The notes: generated by a model not told the origin, from the sequence alone. A DNA stretch of 64,000 bases from Dolomedes plantarius (GCA_907164885.2 OU015501.1:58287769-58351768), one strand, 5' to 3'; positions 46,684-59,412 are shown, counted from the first letter of the stretch. Translations and numbers: made by a program.

Positions 46684-47167
46684 CACAGGCGTAGCGTGCT
46701 TCTAACCTTTTTTTTTGGGGGGTGGGGGGGGGAGGCGGGCGGCACGAATTGAATTCAGTTAGGGCCCTACTCAGCGCAGTGACTGCCGAACGGTCCTTAA
46801 AATATGAAATATTATGATTTTTTGAAATTGAATAACAATAGAATTGATGTTTGAGTAGTATTCAAAAGTTATAAAATGAGAAAAATAAATATAATATAGA
46901 TAAAATAAGAAAAATAAATATAATATAAATAAAATGAGAAAAATAAATATACCATCGAATTTTTGTTATGGATCATATCATTGTTAAAAACTATGTTAAG
47001 GCTAAGGACATAATCGGAATCTTCAGTTTCACAGTTTGAAAAAGCGGGAAAAAACCAACTTTCTTAAAAGTTTTCCGCAATTTTCCGATTTTAACTGAAC
47101 TTCTATATACGCTTTAATTTATTTCAAGTTAAGTTGTGGGGCACGTCCCCCCCGACGCTACGCCTAT
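46684..47167. mobile_element. MITE with 9-bp target duplication
   Basis: Direct repeats ATTCTAATG (46675-46683 and 47168-47176) flank a unit whose ends share AGGCGTAGCGT in inverted orientation. Inside the left end is a G-rich run and near the right end a C-rich run; between them an ATAAATATAATATA-type AT-rich stretch is repeated three times (46880-46950). No coding. Confidence 0.7.
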
Positions 47168-47176
47168 ATTCTAATG

Positions 47177-49478
47177 TTATTTGTTTTAGATGCACGTTTC
47201 GCTTTTTTCCAGTAACCCTTATAAAGAAGAAAAATAGAGTGAAAGAGAGCATTTGTATCCCATCTTTTGTGTTTGCATTTAAGTCTGTTTCAAATAAAAA
47301 ATATTCCATACTGAATTGGGAGGAGGGAGATATTCGTTTGTCTTTCTGCGAATGTTACCTCTCATACTTTGTGTTCATGACTGACATCTGGTCTGGATCA
47401 TTAAACAAAGAAATGTTCAGGTAAACCTCAAGATGTTGTAATACTAATCTCGAACTAATTAACAAACTCCACTCTCCTTATCAAACATTAGGGTTTGTAC
47501 TGAATGAATAATTAATCTTTGAAGATCGCTTTATTATATTACATTTTAAAGTAATCTAAAGTAACTTCTAATAGAATTTGTTCCATTTAGTGAAAGTTGC
47601 AAAGAAATTCATGGCATAATAGGCTGTTCTAAATGACGGTATAAATAAAATTATTTAAAAAAATAAATAAATAAAAAAAACCCGATTTTGCACACGCGCA
47701 CAAATCCCTCCACCCCAGATACACACAGGAACATACTTTTTTTTTCGTCCCCATTACAAAGCATCCCCTGCTTCCGTTAGAAAGTTCTAGAATCGACCTT
47801 GGAGGGGAACTATTTTTTCTATTTGATTTACATATCAATGGAGAGGGTAGCGTATGCAGGTTAGCTTGAATTTTACAATAGAAGCATTTTTTAAATGGTC
47901 AGGTATGCTACATCATTAGTCGGAAAAAAAAATACATCTTGGAAAGCTTCGCCGGTTTGATAATTACTGTAATATTTTATTTATAAGAGTATGGATGTAT
48001 ATATAAAACTGACTTCATTTTTTTAATTGATGGTGGATGTTATATTTTTTGCCAAAATTTAGAAATTATTGTATTTACTTCTAGAGACAGGATAAAATAC
48101 ATTATGTTTAATGGGAGGAATTTCGTTAGTGGAAAGCCATATGGCGAGAAATATATCCTATTTACATTATAGATCTATTAAGATCTCATTATCAGTTGTA
48201 GATCTTATTTATAGGCAGAGCGATTTCAACTTGCTTTTTGAGAAACGAATTCTAGAAGATTATTAAATTTTCTTATGTGTTTAAAAGCTTTTCACCTGTG
48301 GTTCCTAACACTCTCCCCCTCCTCCCCTTTAGTGCTTCTCGTCAACCCATATTCATAAACTGAAACCCTTTTTACCAGAAAAAGTTTGTAATTTATAAAG
48401 CCTCTATTATATTATATTTGTATGTAATTACTGCCTACAATCTAGCCAATAGTAACATTAAAAATCAAAGGAATTATCCAAACTAAATAAAACAACAGCT
48501 CATAGTCGAATTAATACATTGCAGATTACCTGAAAAACCACAACACTACTATTGGCATATGTACCTTCTCCGCCATTATTTAATTTTTTGAGTACCCTAA
48601 AATGTCCTGCCATGTGCCCCTGCACCCCCGGGGTACACGTGCTCGCAGAGGGGTACACACCGGGGAAACCATTGATGAGAGTTCAGAGAATGAATGCTTT
48701 TCCCTTTGCAAGAGATGAACCAGTGGGGCAACCCAAAATTCCAAGCTTGTGTAGGCTTCTTTTCCTGTTTCTGGGGTGGTGGGGATGGATGATTATGAGG
48801 GTTGTAATCACTTTGTTTCTACCTATTTTCAGGCTCATGGGAGTAGTTTCGACCGTTATCAACCCCTCACCATGGTTGCACTATTGGTGTGAACACAAAA
48901 AAGAATTTTAGCCAGAAAACATGTTTCATAGGATTGAAGGAAACGACGGTATAAATGAGATATTGACAGAATCTGTGATATCGCTCAGAAAATTGTAAAC
49001 TAACAGCCGTTTACAAATTATGAAAAATACCCAGCAATGTCATTATATTTATTAAAAAAGAAACTTTTTTTTATTATATTAATCGATGATTTAGCTGTAT
49101 ACGTGTAAAAATGCATTTAGAAAAAATTACTTTACTAAAACATTAAATGCTTAAAATTTATTACACACCCACGTTTAGTCAATAATCATACAAAATTATA
49201 CGAATTAGCCGTTATTTGGCATAGAAAACTGACACACCTTCTATTAATAAGGGAATATGATATCTCTATTATAGATCTCTTTATATTTCGCATCAATTAA
49301 ACATGATGTCAAGCCGACTGGGAGTGGGCGGCACGTAAAGGCGCACAATTTGTCCTGAAATAGGATTGACCGTGAACTTACAACTGCATTGCAAGTTATC
49401 AGTGTACATAGTACAAATCTGTAAACTATTATAAAATATTATATAAGAAACTACGATACATTTATAAGTTACTTGACT
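47177..49478. other. AT-rich unassigned sequence
   Basis: About 2.3 kb. The longest open frame (48552-48911, plus) has hydrophobic stretches but no family match and biased composition from GC-rich runs. I see nothing else to support. Confidence 0.5.
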
Positions 49479-49790
49479 CAGGGCCGTGCTTAGGGGGGAG
49501 GGGGCCTAAATTTTTATTCCTCATCGCAACACTTTTCTAAATGTTTTTTTTTTTTTTCTTTCAAATCTCTCATTTTTCGCGTTTTCTATAATTCAACTTA
49601 TAAAAAAATATGTTTCGGTGTTTTGAAAAGAATCGTAGAAAGATTCTTAATTGACAAACTACCCTTTTGGTTCGAAAAATTTCTCGGTTAGAAAAACATG
49701 ATTTATCTTCAATTCAGTTATAGTAAAACCTTGATTATTTATCCCTTTTTTCAATATCAGTTTCTACTATTTGTCGGTCACTACATACAG
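49479..49790 (+). mobile_element. Non-autonomous TIR element, second copy
   Basis: Begins CAGGGCCGTGCTTAGG and matches the reverse complement of 1-416. The far end lies near 49770-49790 but is not resolved, because the partner copy is cut by the window edge. Single copy of the unit that is duplicated there. Confidence 0.6.
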
Positions 49791-50477
49791 TCATTTGAAG
49801 AATTATAAACCGTTTTGTTGGAATCTGTCCGTTTTCACATTATAGTTGCAAATTGAGAAAAACGTGAACATATCTTTGTGAACGAATACTAATACCATTT
49901 GGTCAAATGTTTGGTCTATTGAAAGCAAACAATAGACAAGACATTTCTCCAGGGAGTGTAAGACAAGTAAGTAAATGCGCTCCAAACCTGTTGGGAAGAA
50001 AGGGGCCTGAAGGCTGAAGGAATAGGGTAAACAAAAAATGTCTTTTACTTGTTCTCTCCATCATTATAATGGATTTTATTTCCTACTTCTCGAAGAATTG
50101 AAAATATTACAAAGCAGGTACAATCAGTATGATTTGAATACGGATTGTACACCTGTCCTCCTTGGCACTTATTTCTAATGAAAATGATCTCTCATCATCT
50201 TTGGACTTTTCACTTATACTAGACAATTTTGCTGGTCAGAAAGCAAGAAAAATTGCTTTATAACCAACAAATTCATACATGTAAGTATCTGTTTTTAACA
50301 ATTTACATTTTCTAAATCATGTAAATAATTTTTCCACTGTTTCATTATTCATACAAATTGGTTAATTTTAGTGAACCAATTGTAATTTTATGTATAATTT
50401 TCTTTTACGTAGCTAGAATGTAGCTTTTACAAGTATCGAAACGTAATGCATTAAAAGTAATAATTAGTAAAATCAAT
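49791..50477. other. AT-rich unassigned sequence
   Basis: About 0.7 kb, no feature recognised. Confidence 0.5.
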
Positions 50478-50613
50478 AGTGGATGCAGTTTTTTTCGGGG
50501 GGGGGGGGGATTGGGGGTTGTCTTAGAAGATCCATTACTCAGTACGTAGAGAAATTTGATTGCCAGTAAATGTGTTTCGCCCAGGGCCGCTAAAACCCTA
50601 AGCATGCCACTGA
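50478..50613. mobile_element. Short MITE related to the 1-416 family
   Basis: The right end is the complement of CAGTGGCATGCTTAGGG followed by TTTTAGCGGCCCTGGGC, which also occurs just inside the element at 1-416. The left end reads AGTGGATGC. No clear target duplication. A G-run lies near the left end. Confidence 0.4.
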
Positions 50614-50987
50614 CTGGACTAATTAGAAGTAAATTAAGGGGGTACACACACACATACATATACACACACATGCACGTGTGTGTAATCGCATTCTGTGGTG
50701 AGTTACATTGATACACAGATGAGACATTGTACGACAAAGTATGTTAATAGTATTTTAGAGATCTAGTTAGGAGGGGTGGGCATGATATCGAATCTTCCAA
50801 CTGCGAATAAACATATCATTACAAATTCAATATAGTATATCAGTGAACTTTACTTTAACATAGTCTGTCACGTGGGACTACTTATGAAAAGTTTCTGGCG
50901 TCAGCATTTTCCATTTATCATTATTTGTTACCATATAATCTAAATAAGTTCTAGCTCCCATGTTTGTACTATAATATCAAGATATAC

Positions 50988-51004
50988 CACTAGATGTCAG
51001 CACC
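50988..51004 (+). promoter_or_regulatory. CTCF-like motif candidate
   Basis: CCACTAGATGTCAGCAC resembles the CTCF consensus CCACTAGGGGGCAGCA with changes in the central G-run. Chance match not excluded. Confidence 0.25.
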
Positions 51005-51841
51005 TACTAGCCTTCAAACTAATTAAGTCCACAGTAACTAAGTCCGCACGCGAGTTTCAAAATGGAGTCGTTATCTGCCATCCGAGGTCTCCATCTTGTA
51101 GCATATTTCACACGGTGATCAGGGTATGTAAAATTTAGGTGTGGTAATGGTTATATGTATTTTGTTTATGATAAAAAAATAATTCTACAAGCTTTAAAGT
51201 AAAGAGATTTTCTATAGATTAAAACTGAGTGAATAAGGAGTAATATAACTATACCCAAATGTACCGTATATATTTTCTATTTTATTAATATTATTATTCT
51301 ATGTACATACTATTACTACACGTAATAATAGTATTTGCTCAGTTATAATACGAAGGATTTTGTGTATTTTAGATTTTGTAATCAAAATTTCAGTTTTGTA
51401 TTGATGATAAAGGTTAGATATGCTTTTGCTTTATTTATTTATTTATTTTTTAACAGAAATACAGTATGAATACCATTCAATGAAGCTGATACAATAATAT
51501 AAAAATGAATATGAATTTTTTGCAGCTATTGATGAGCTGCTAGAAACATATTTAATTTAATAGGCCTGTAAAGTTATTACTTATAATTTGTATTTAAAAG
51601 TTCAGCTGCAATGCTCATTGCATTTAATTTAATTGTAACTCAAATGACATTCTAAGACCAGCCTAAGGGGAAATGTGAAAATTTCATGTATACTGCTTAA
51701 AAGTTACTGATAATATGACTGACCATATCAGCTTTAAATGTTAGTTACCCTGTTCGCAGTCTTCCTTCCCCATGCATACATTCATTGCTTATGCAAAAAT
51801 TTTTTTATTAGACACATAGTATTTTGATGCGATATGTGTAT

Positions 51842-51842
51842 A

Positions 51843-51876
<34 letters not shown>

Positions 51877-51899
51877 ATATATATATATATATATATATA
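51842..51899. repeat. (TA)n(TATG)n microsatellite
   Basis: TA tract interrupted by TATG units; frames rich in Y/I over it are artefacts. Confidence 0.95.
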
Positions 51900-52707
51900 A
51901 TTATATGTTTATATATATACACACATGCACACCCATAGATATGAATTATTTACAATTCAGATTAACAATGTTGATGGACATCAAAGAAAAATCTTTCATT
52001 CACTGATATATCAGCTTCAGTAATGAGTGAATGAATTAAAAATACTGTTTATGAAGGAATTCCATATATATCCCTCTATTGACTCAGGCCTATTCTGTTG
52101 ACCTATAGAACAATTTTAAAAAAATCTATGAGAAAGTGCTTGTGCTAAACAAAACTATAGCTATCTGATATGCTCTAAAATTAAAAAAAGGTAGAGTTAG
52201 CCTTAGCTAATATGTGTACAGCCATTGGAGTATTTCTTTGAATAAAGCCTCTGAAATACTATTTTTGATTTACTATGTAGTAGATTCTTAATGATATTTA
52301 TTTTAATTAAACTTTCTTCTGTTATGCTTATAAACAGTATTATGTCTAATGGTCAATTATTCATTTATATTTAGGATGGCAAAGCTTAAAAATTAAACCA
52401 ATTGTTGTGACCAGTTTCTTTTTTTCTATTATTGAAAGTCACTTTTTCTGGTTTTATATGTTTATATAATTATACTGCAATACCAATGTACAAGCAATTT
52501 TAAAATGTGTTTTATTATGCTTTGAATAACTGGTATTGAAACCTTTGACTTCTGTGGCAGTCTTATATCTTCATGATGTACGCTCCATCAGTTTTTTGTT
52601 AAAAGGTAAGTGAAATCTGTTTTCATTTGGTTATTAAAACAACCACATGTTCAACTGTTCTCTGGTTATCTTTATACATGTATATTCACATACTAATTCA
52701 TTTAGAG

Positions 52708-53814
52708 CAGGGATTCCTAACAGGGTCCAAGTGGAACCCTTGGGGGGTTGAAAAAGGGCCTCTAGTATTCCAGGGGTCTATTGAGGGTCGTTGATAAATT
52801 TTTTTGTTTTATATTTCGGTTTGGCTCCAAAATGGATTTGTTTATTGCCACTTTAAATCAAAATGATTTTCGATACTTTGAACATTTGATGCAGCTTTCT
52901 ATTGCTTAGAAAGATAGATTAATGATGCTGACATTCAAATCTACACTGATTACTTGAAACAAGTAAAAGAAGATATCAATGCCTGTTATAAAGATTTGGA
53001 AAGTTTAGATATCCCGTCTTGGATTATAAATCAATTTGAAAGCGACACAACCAATATTGATTTTTCATTACAAGAAGAATTGATTGAACTGAAGGTGAAT
53101 TCGGAAGATAAAATCAATTTTCAAACAAGTGGTTATGCCAAATTTTGGAATTGTAAAGATATTTGCAAAAAATACGTCAAATTTATCCATATTACCAAAG
53201 CATTATTTTTAGCTTTTTCTAGTTCTAACCTTGTTGAAGCAGGATTTAGTCACGTTAACAATTTGTTAAGAGAAACCAGAAAATGATTAAATATTACAGA
53301 ATGTGGTGATTTACAATTATTGTTAACTAATTTCACACCTAATATAAAATGTATTATGGAAAAGTATCAACCACAACCATCACATCAAGTCAGTAAAATT
53401 GTTTAGTAAAATATATATTTATATTCATCATGTTAGTTGTTTTGACTATACGATTAGCAATTTCAGGCCAAACATTAAAAACATTGTATCAATGCATCAA
53501 GCACAACCACCACATTAATTGAAATCGAACTTTTGTACAATTACAATCTGTGTTTCTGAAATCTTGTTTATATTTGTGAAATTAAAAATAAAAATAGTAC
53601 AAAAATTATAAAACATAAACCTAATGAACCTTGTTTTTCTAATTTTTTGTTCATATTCTTAGTCAAATTGTTATATTTAATTGGTTTATGCATAATTATG
53701 AGTATTATAATTATTTTGTATGCTGTATATTGTAGAGAAAAATTTGAGGGGTTGTCAATGAAAAAATCATTCTTTTTAAAGAGGTCAATGTAGGAAAAAG
53801 GTTGGGAACCCCTG
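52708..53814 (+). mobile_element. hAT element, internally deleted
   Basis: Ends CAGGGATTCCTAAC and the complement of CAGGGGTTCCCAACC, typical of hAT. The 8-bp flanks ATTTAGAG (52700-52707) and TTTTAGAT (53815-53822) share TTTAGA and fit the hAT target preference. The 1107-bp body encodes only the C-terminal part of a transposase. Confidence 0.8.
52930..53406 (+). pseudogene. hAT transposase C-terminal (dimerisation) fragment
   Basis: The frame reads YTDYLKQVKEDINACYKDLE, SLQEELIELKVNSEDKINFQ, then the hATC motif SSNLVEAGFSHVNNLLRETR. A stop at 53284-53286 interrupts it, after which LNITECGDLQLLLTNFTPNI and the tail ending in KIV follow. It resembles the end of SCAND3/ZBED5-like hAT proteins. 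BED finger, DDE motifs and most of the protein are deleted. A second, diverged version of the tail (NFRPNIKNIVSMHQAQPPH) is encoded at about 53460-53520. Confidence 0.75.
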
Positions 53815-53822
53815 TTTTAGAT

Positions 53823-54893
53823 AATTCTGTCTTTAGCCTTTAAAGAACCTAGGTATTACGAAATAGGATAGCCTTGCTGGCAGATCTGCCCTCCAAAGCG
53901 TAAGACGTATCTCAATTTTTTTTTTCTAGTTTTATGGTTTTTTTTGTTTGTGAGCTACCTGACATTATTCCTAAGCCAGAAGGCCATATCTTATGTAGAA
54001 ATATTAGAAAATCACTGAAGAAATAGGATGTATAAAAAAAAATTTGTTGAAGTCATAAGGGAATTGGCCATATCTCAGTCTTTTTCTCAGAAAAAAAGAA
54101 AATTGAGATACATCTTTTATGCTTAGGAGGGCAGAGATGGGAACCTTCCTCAAAGGATTACTTTAATTTTGGCATAAAATAATTATCTTGTACAGGGTTG
54201 GCTAAGTCAGAACAATCTGGAAACCCCTTGAAAAAAACATAATTGACGGCAGGCTAACTGTAATTTCAGAGAGAACTTTGATGTTTACTGTGCAAAAGAT
54301 GAAATTACCAAATATCAGATTTGCATACTGCATAAAATATTTTAACTTTAAAATAATTTTAAAGGTTTAAATTAAATTTATTTAAAATATATATAAATAC
54401 AGGGTCCTCAAAAAAGACGTCATCATAATGTAAGAAAAATTGTGTTATTGATTTTTCAGAAAATTGTATTCTTGATACAAATGTTCACTTAGTGAAACAT
54501 TAATTTTAGTGATATCAAAACGTGTATGTTTTATAAAAAATACTAAACGGAGCTTTGTAAAACCAAATATTTTTTAAAATTGACAATTTGAAAGTCGCGA
54601 TTTATATATCTATGGTACCCGGTTTAAAGGGCTAAGTCAAAAAAAGTGATTTAAATATACCAAGTTATTGACTTTTATACCAATCGCAGAACAATAATTT
54701 CGACTTGAGTCTTTTGTACAAAGAAATGTACTTTTGTATACAAAATTGATAGACTTCAGCCTATTATATAAGTAAAAAGATTTTTTTTAAAATCAATACT
54801 ACCAAATATCTAAAAGTCACTTTTTGGGGGTACCATAGATGTAATGAAAATATATTTGATTTTTAAAAAATAAAACACTTATTTAAAAAAAAC
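53823..54893. other. Unassigned sequence with an inverted motif
   Basis: About 1.1 kb. TCTATGGTACCC at 54609-54620 recurs as its complement at 54828-54839, each beside AAAAAGTGA-type text, giving a weak inverted pair about 230 bp apart. No gene. Confidence 0.4.
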
Positions 54894-55660
54894 TGTTAGG
54901 AATATAATTAAGAAAAGATTTTTCTAAACTTATTTTTCATTTCCTACCTGTTTAAATATGTGTTAATCTCCGTGGTCAAAGTATTTAAACGTAGCGCCAT
55001 AACATAAACAAACTCTCTCTGTCACAGTATACGTGAGTCGTTCTCACGATTCGTTCACCCATTTCAGTTTATTATATTAAGCAGTTTTATTATGAAAATG
55101 CTATTTATGCAAATATATCATCAAAGATATGCAGACTTTACCCGGCTAGTGATTAGACAGTAGAACCCACAGCCCAGGATATAAGGAAGACTTTTCGGAA
55201 CTTTTAGTCAGTCTGCCTCTCTCGTTCGACCGATGGATTAGCCGAAGCACGACCTCCAGCCGTAGTATGAGTTATCATCCCGCGGATTTCGCTGTCTGGT
55301 GTGCAAATAAAGACCGTCCATAGAGCCATCTCGAGATGCCGTTTTCAAGGGAGGAATCATAGGCAACTCACTGATGACCGCTGTGAACCGATCAAGTTAG
55401 CATCAGTCTACGATGCCGCTATCAATATGACCGGGGATGCACGCAAACAGATTTAAATATTTTTTTGTTAAAATGTAAATGAACGATGAATTAAATGTTC
55501 AACTTTTATAATGTATTTGTGATGTTTGTACCTTAACTCCACGCCCATACTTAAGGTAGATTTTTTTACAATTTCTGGGCTTAACCTCTAGAGAGTGCTC
55601 CTGCGTTATTTTACTCATTTTTAAATGTTTATTATGGAGTCTTTTTCACGATTCCAATCA
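54894..55660 (+). mobile_element. Probable 5' LTR of the copia element
   Basis: The start TGTTAGGAATATAATTAAG is typical of copia LTRs and the stretch ends in CA at 55660, four bases before the primer-binding site. It contains TATAAG at 55180-55185 and AATAAA at 55306-55311, the expected promoter and poly(A) signal. The left boundary rests on the TGTTAGG motif alone, because the 3' LTR is missing. Confidence 0.45.
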
Positions 55661-55663
55661 AGT

Positions 55664-55678
55664 GTTATGGGCCCCCAG
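55664..55678 (+). other. Copia primer-binding site
   Basis: GTTATGGGCCCCCAG matches the copia primer-binding site type GGTTATGGGCCCAG, complementary to an internal part of initiator tRNA-Met, with one extra C. Confidence 0.6.
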
Positions 55679-55869
55679 GAAAATTAATCTCTATGGGAAT
55701 ATAAAATTTAAAAAGCCCATTCCCAATTTATTTAAATTGAGATTTAAAGTTTTTGTATGTGCTGGAGTTTTGAGAGAGTGAAGGAATCTTTGTATATTTT
55801 AGTGAGAGGGGGGGGGGGGAGCAAGAACGCATTTAACTTTCCTATTTTTGTCTTTTTATGTAATGTATG

Positions 55870-57433
55870 ATGTGTGATAACGATCAAAGGGTAACGATCG
55901 AACCTTTGAATAGAGACAACTATGTCTCATGGTCTGAAGATTTAAAGCTATATTGCTTGATCTTGATGCATGGACAGTTGTTAAGAGGAAAGAGGAGCCA
56001 CCCACAGCTACAGCTTTCGTAAAGGAACGGAACAACTATCAAATTCGCGTACAACGCGGCTATTCTACAATTTACCTGAATACTAGTAAAGAGTTAAGGA
56101 GCTTAATCTATATATATAAAACAGTTCCGTAACTGACTCATTCATTCATTCACTGACTGACTGACATACAACGCACAGACCAAACCGCTGGACCTAAAGG
56201 GCTGAAATTTTGCACGGCGATTCTTCTAATAGTGTAGGGGTGCACTAAGAAAGATTTTTCAAAAATTCTTCTTAGATTTTTTAAAATTAAATTTTTAAGC
56301 TGTTTTTTAAATTTTTTTTACGTTTGCATTTAAAATAATACATTGAGGGTTATAAAATTTATATCACGAGAAAGATATAAAAATTCCTTCAAAATGAAAG
56401 TTTTTTCGAATTTTTACCTCCATTTCCTGATTTTTGGTGAATTTTTAAAGATTAATTTTTAGAATTTAATTTATTAAATGCTGATCACGTGATTTCTTTT
56501 TCTGGTACTTTCAATAAATTTATCGTCACGTGCGTAACAACTAAATAGACAAAAAAAATATTTTTTTCTCTTTCTAATGCAGCAGACGATTGGATATTAT
56601 CCAAAAAAAATGCATATCCCTTACGATTTTTTTATAAATATATATATATAGATAGATAGATATTTTACATCAATTGTATACATTGATCATCGCATTTATT
56701 ATAAATATATATATTTATTTTTTGGCATAAATTGCATACGTTGACCGTTGTATTTAATTTGAATGTACTCCGTAGCGAAGCGCGGGTTTTCAGCTAGTTT
56801 CATATATAGAAGATCCGCGCGTAGCCTAGGAAACTAACAGATTTCTTTCAATCAAAATCTAGGGCGTGGTTAATTGGTCTTTTAGAAATGTTTTTAATAC
56901 CATGCAAGATGAAGGTGAGTCTGTAGGCATGTATGCTGCTAGATTGCGAAAAATCACCATACAAGTAAAAGATGCAGGTTACGAGTTAGATGAGGTATTC
57001 CAATCGCTTCAACTTATACGGTTTTTATAGGTTGAATTTGCTGGAATTATACAAACTATCAATCGATGGGAGGATAAGGACTTTAAATACGATGCTGTTT
57101 TAAAACAATTACTATGCGAAGAATCGAGAATTAAGCAAAGTTGCTCCAATCTTGAAACTCAAAATTCTAGTGTTTATAGTTTGACTTTAAAGAAACGGAA
57201 TTCTAAAAAGAATAAATCTAAAGATCTGAAATGCACCAAATGCCGAAAAAAGAATCACAATGTCGCAGAATGCAGAAGTAAAGCTAAAGATTTTGCGACA
57301 AATGTTGAAACAAGTTTAGAAATTGAAACTAATTTAAATACCGTAGTGGATCCAAATACTTGGATTTTTGATACAGCCACTCACTTTTCGGGTGACAGGT
57401 CCCTCTTTAATACTTTTAAAGCGGTTCACAATA
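55870..57433 (+). pseudogene. Copia gag with zinc knuckle and start of protease
   Basis: From an ATG at 55870 the gag start reads TIEPLNRDNYVSWSEDLK, then LDAWTVVKRKEEP after a frameshift near 55950, up to KELRSLI where a Helitron is inserted. After it come SYIEDPRVA, GESVGMYAARLRKITIQVKD and AVLKQLLCEESRIK, the zinc knuckle CTKCRKKNHNVAEC (C-x2-C-x4-H-x4-C), and WIFDTATHFSGD, the protease site with the DTA form of D-T/S-G. The frame then meets the second insertion at 57434. Stops occur at least near 56815, 56850 and 57030. Retrotransposon proteins of this kind form particles and process themselves; this copy is dead. Confidence 0.8.
56107..56797 (+). mobile_element. Non-autonomous Helitron, 691 bp
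   Basis: It starts TCTATATATATAAAA and ends CGCGGGTTTTCAGCTAG, preceded by a short hairpin (CCGTAGCGAAGCGCGG), and lies between A (56106) and T (56798) with no target duplication. These are the diagnostic Helitron features. The gag frame of copia joins exactly across the site (RSLI before, SYIEDPRVA after), which confirms the limits. It encodes no helicase. Confidence 0.9.
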
Positions 57434-58014
57434 TAGTCCAGTCAATGAATGCATGGAATATGCGAGAATTTTTGACTCCAGGAATTTGTTAGGAGTAGTT
57501 AGGTAAACATACTAAAAGTCCCCGCCCCTTGGGGGGGGGGGGTGGAAAGGTCCCATTTTTTGGCTTTTCACTTATATCTCGGAAACGATGCACTGTAGAA
57601 AAAAATATTACATATAAAAATGAAAGCTAATTAAATTTTCTATAAAATTGCCAATATACATATATGTCGAATTTCCAACGGTTTTCGAGATATACGTCAT
57701 TGAAAATCGACAATTTTCGAAAAAATCATTTTTACCTCACTCTTTTTGTCAAACATTTGCTTCTAGTGCCTCTCACGATCGTTTCTCAGAAAAATTGTCC
57801 AAGACGAAGTTGTAGAACATTAAATTTTCTTCAATTTGATATACGCCTTTGCCACTTTATCTTCAACCAATCAAAAGTTATAGTATTTCTAACATGTACG
57901 CTCAATTTCGATGTTCCTCTAGAAATGAGTATGTTGAGAGCCTGTTGCGTTTAAATTGCTGTAACTTGCTATTATGATGAATAACAACACTTTAGCAATG
58001 GAAATAAGGTAATT
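57434..58014 (+). repeat. Left terminal inverted repeat of the Academ-like element
   Basis: Complementary to 59735-60359 over its full length. It carries a CCCC/GGGG-rich part near 57518-57545 and otherwise AT-rich DNA with CCAATCAAAAGTTATAG. Confidence 0.9.
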
Positions 58015-58102
58015 TCAATTGAAACACAACACTTTTTTATAATTATAGCTGTTATTATATTATTACGAATCATATAATGAAAGTATTTACATGGACTGAT
58101 AG

Positions 58103-59412
58103 TCAAATGAAAAAACTGTCGATGTCGTCATCTTCTTCCTGAATTAATATTGCGACTCCGTTGTTGCAATTGCCCTTGCAATTCGGGCATGTGACAGAGC
58201 AGTTTAACGATGCTTTTCTACAACCACACCTGCCTTTGTCACATCCTTTCGTGCATCGGCAAAAAATCATCTTCAAGATTTCGCCAGGGGCAGCATCCAA
58301 CTCTGAGAGTTTCAAAACTAGTTGGTCATTCCTCTTCTCCCAACCCTAATTTTGCTCCCCACCATTAGGTTACTCCCCTAACCACAGGTGTACTTGGTGG
58401 TACGTCCGGAATGCATGCTGCTTAACAGCTCCTTCAGTTGGAGGGAGAGTTGAGAGATCAGGCTTCATGTTTGCAGCTGCTTTGATAAATGATTTGTAGC
58501 GGAACTCGTTGAGGGATTTTTCTGTGGCTGGAGCGCTATACCATGAGAGAGTACTCATGATCCCAGCTGTCCCAATGGAGTCAGGGGAAGAAAAACCGCT
58601 GGCAAATACCTCAGCTGCACGTTGTATGATTTTGGACTTCTGGTACATTTTGACAAAACCCACTTTACTCTTGCGATACGTTGCGGATGTTGTGTCACAA
58701 CCTGTGAATGCATGTAAGAATAACAAATTGGCATTGTCCTTCATTTTCAACTCCTGCTGCAGCTGTTGTGAGGAATATACACTCGTCTTGACCTTTCCAC
58801 TTCCAGGTTTTACCAGCAGAATGTCGCGATCAGTTGGGGATTTGGCTACCAAGAGAACAGCTAAGTCGACGTCCACTCCAATAACAGCAACCGAGGAATT
58901 TTGCGATTTGTTGATAGCTGTCTTCACAATATCAACGTCAGCATCACCTGAAGCTTGGAGCGTATTTATCCCATTTTTCTGCAGCTGCATCATCAGCAGG
59001 TTTATCAGCTGACTCTTAATATGAAAGTTGGAAAGGAAATCCTCTTGTATGACTTTAATTTCACTTTCCAAATTGACATTGATGTCCACACATCTCCTGG
59101 GTCGATATCGTCGACTCTGTTCAGCTGCTTTTGTGCTCTCTGATGTGTCAGTGTACCCATAAAAATCCACTGTACAACCTCACCCATGATAATGGATCAT
59201 ATCCATCACTAACATAACCATTACAAATGGTTGATACAGTGGTCTCTTTTTGCCAAACAACTTTGTGGACTAGGAATCCCCTATCAACAACAAATTCAAA
59301 GGTAGTTAAATCAACATCCTTATCAATTTGCTTAAACAGTGTGTATAGTGCTGACTTTCTGCACTTACTCATTCCACTTTCGTTGAAGAATGCCGGGGGG
59401 AAGGAAGCCAGT
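58103..59412 (-). pseudogene. XPG/FEN-like nuclease with C-terminal Cys cluster (Academ-type protein)
   Basis: Reading minus from about 59412: FPPAFFNESGMSKCRKSALY and VVDRGFLVHKVVWQ, a frameshift near 59188, a TGA, then FYGYTDTSESTKAAEQSRRY, AVIGVDVDLAVLLVAKSPTD (acidic site), ANLLFLHAFTGCDTTSATYR and SLNEFRYKSFIKAA. GCDTTS resembles the GCDY motif of XPG/FEN nucleases. After two in-frame stops (about 58370 and 58335) the same frame gives LDAAPGEILKMIFCRC and CTKGCDKGRCGCRKASLNC, VTCPNCKGNC: nine cysteines, probably zinc-binding. Full proteins of this family are longer at the N-terminus; this copy starts about midway. The product would cut DNA during transposition, but here it is dead. Family naming rests on memory. 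Confidence 0.65.

Larger units (their letters stand above)
50614..52699. other. AT-rich unassigned sequence
   Basis: About 2.1 kb. A less AT-rich stretch at 51030-51120 contains an ATG and a GGTATGT splice-donor-like site but no recognisable protein. A TA/TATG tract lies at 51842-51899. Confidence 0.45.

Noticed and set aside
48552..48911. Plus-strand open frame of 119 codons with hydrophobic stretches
   Set aside because: No family resemblance, no splice or promoter context, and composition driven by GC-rich runs.
51030..51120. Possible first exon of a host gene (ATG, GGTATGT donor)
   Set aside because: Only about 20 codons before a stop and no downstream exon could be recognised.
54408..54440. 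CAGGGTCCTCAAAAAAGACG as a transposon end
   Set aside because: It looks like a TIR, but no complementary end was found within several kilobases.
58509..59012. Plus-strand open frame of 167 codons
   Set aside because: It is the complement of the XPG-like nuclease pseudogene, which carries the recognisable motifs.
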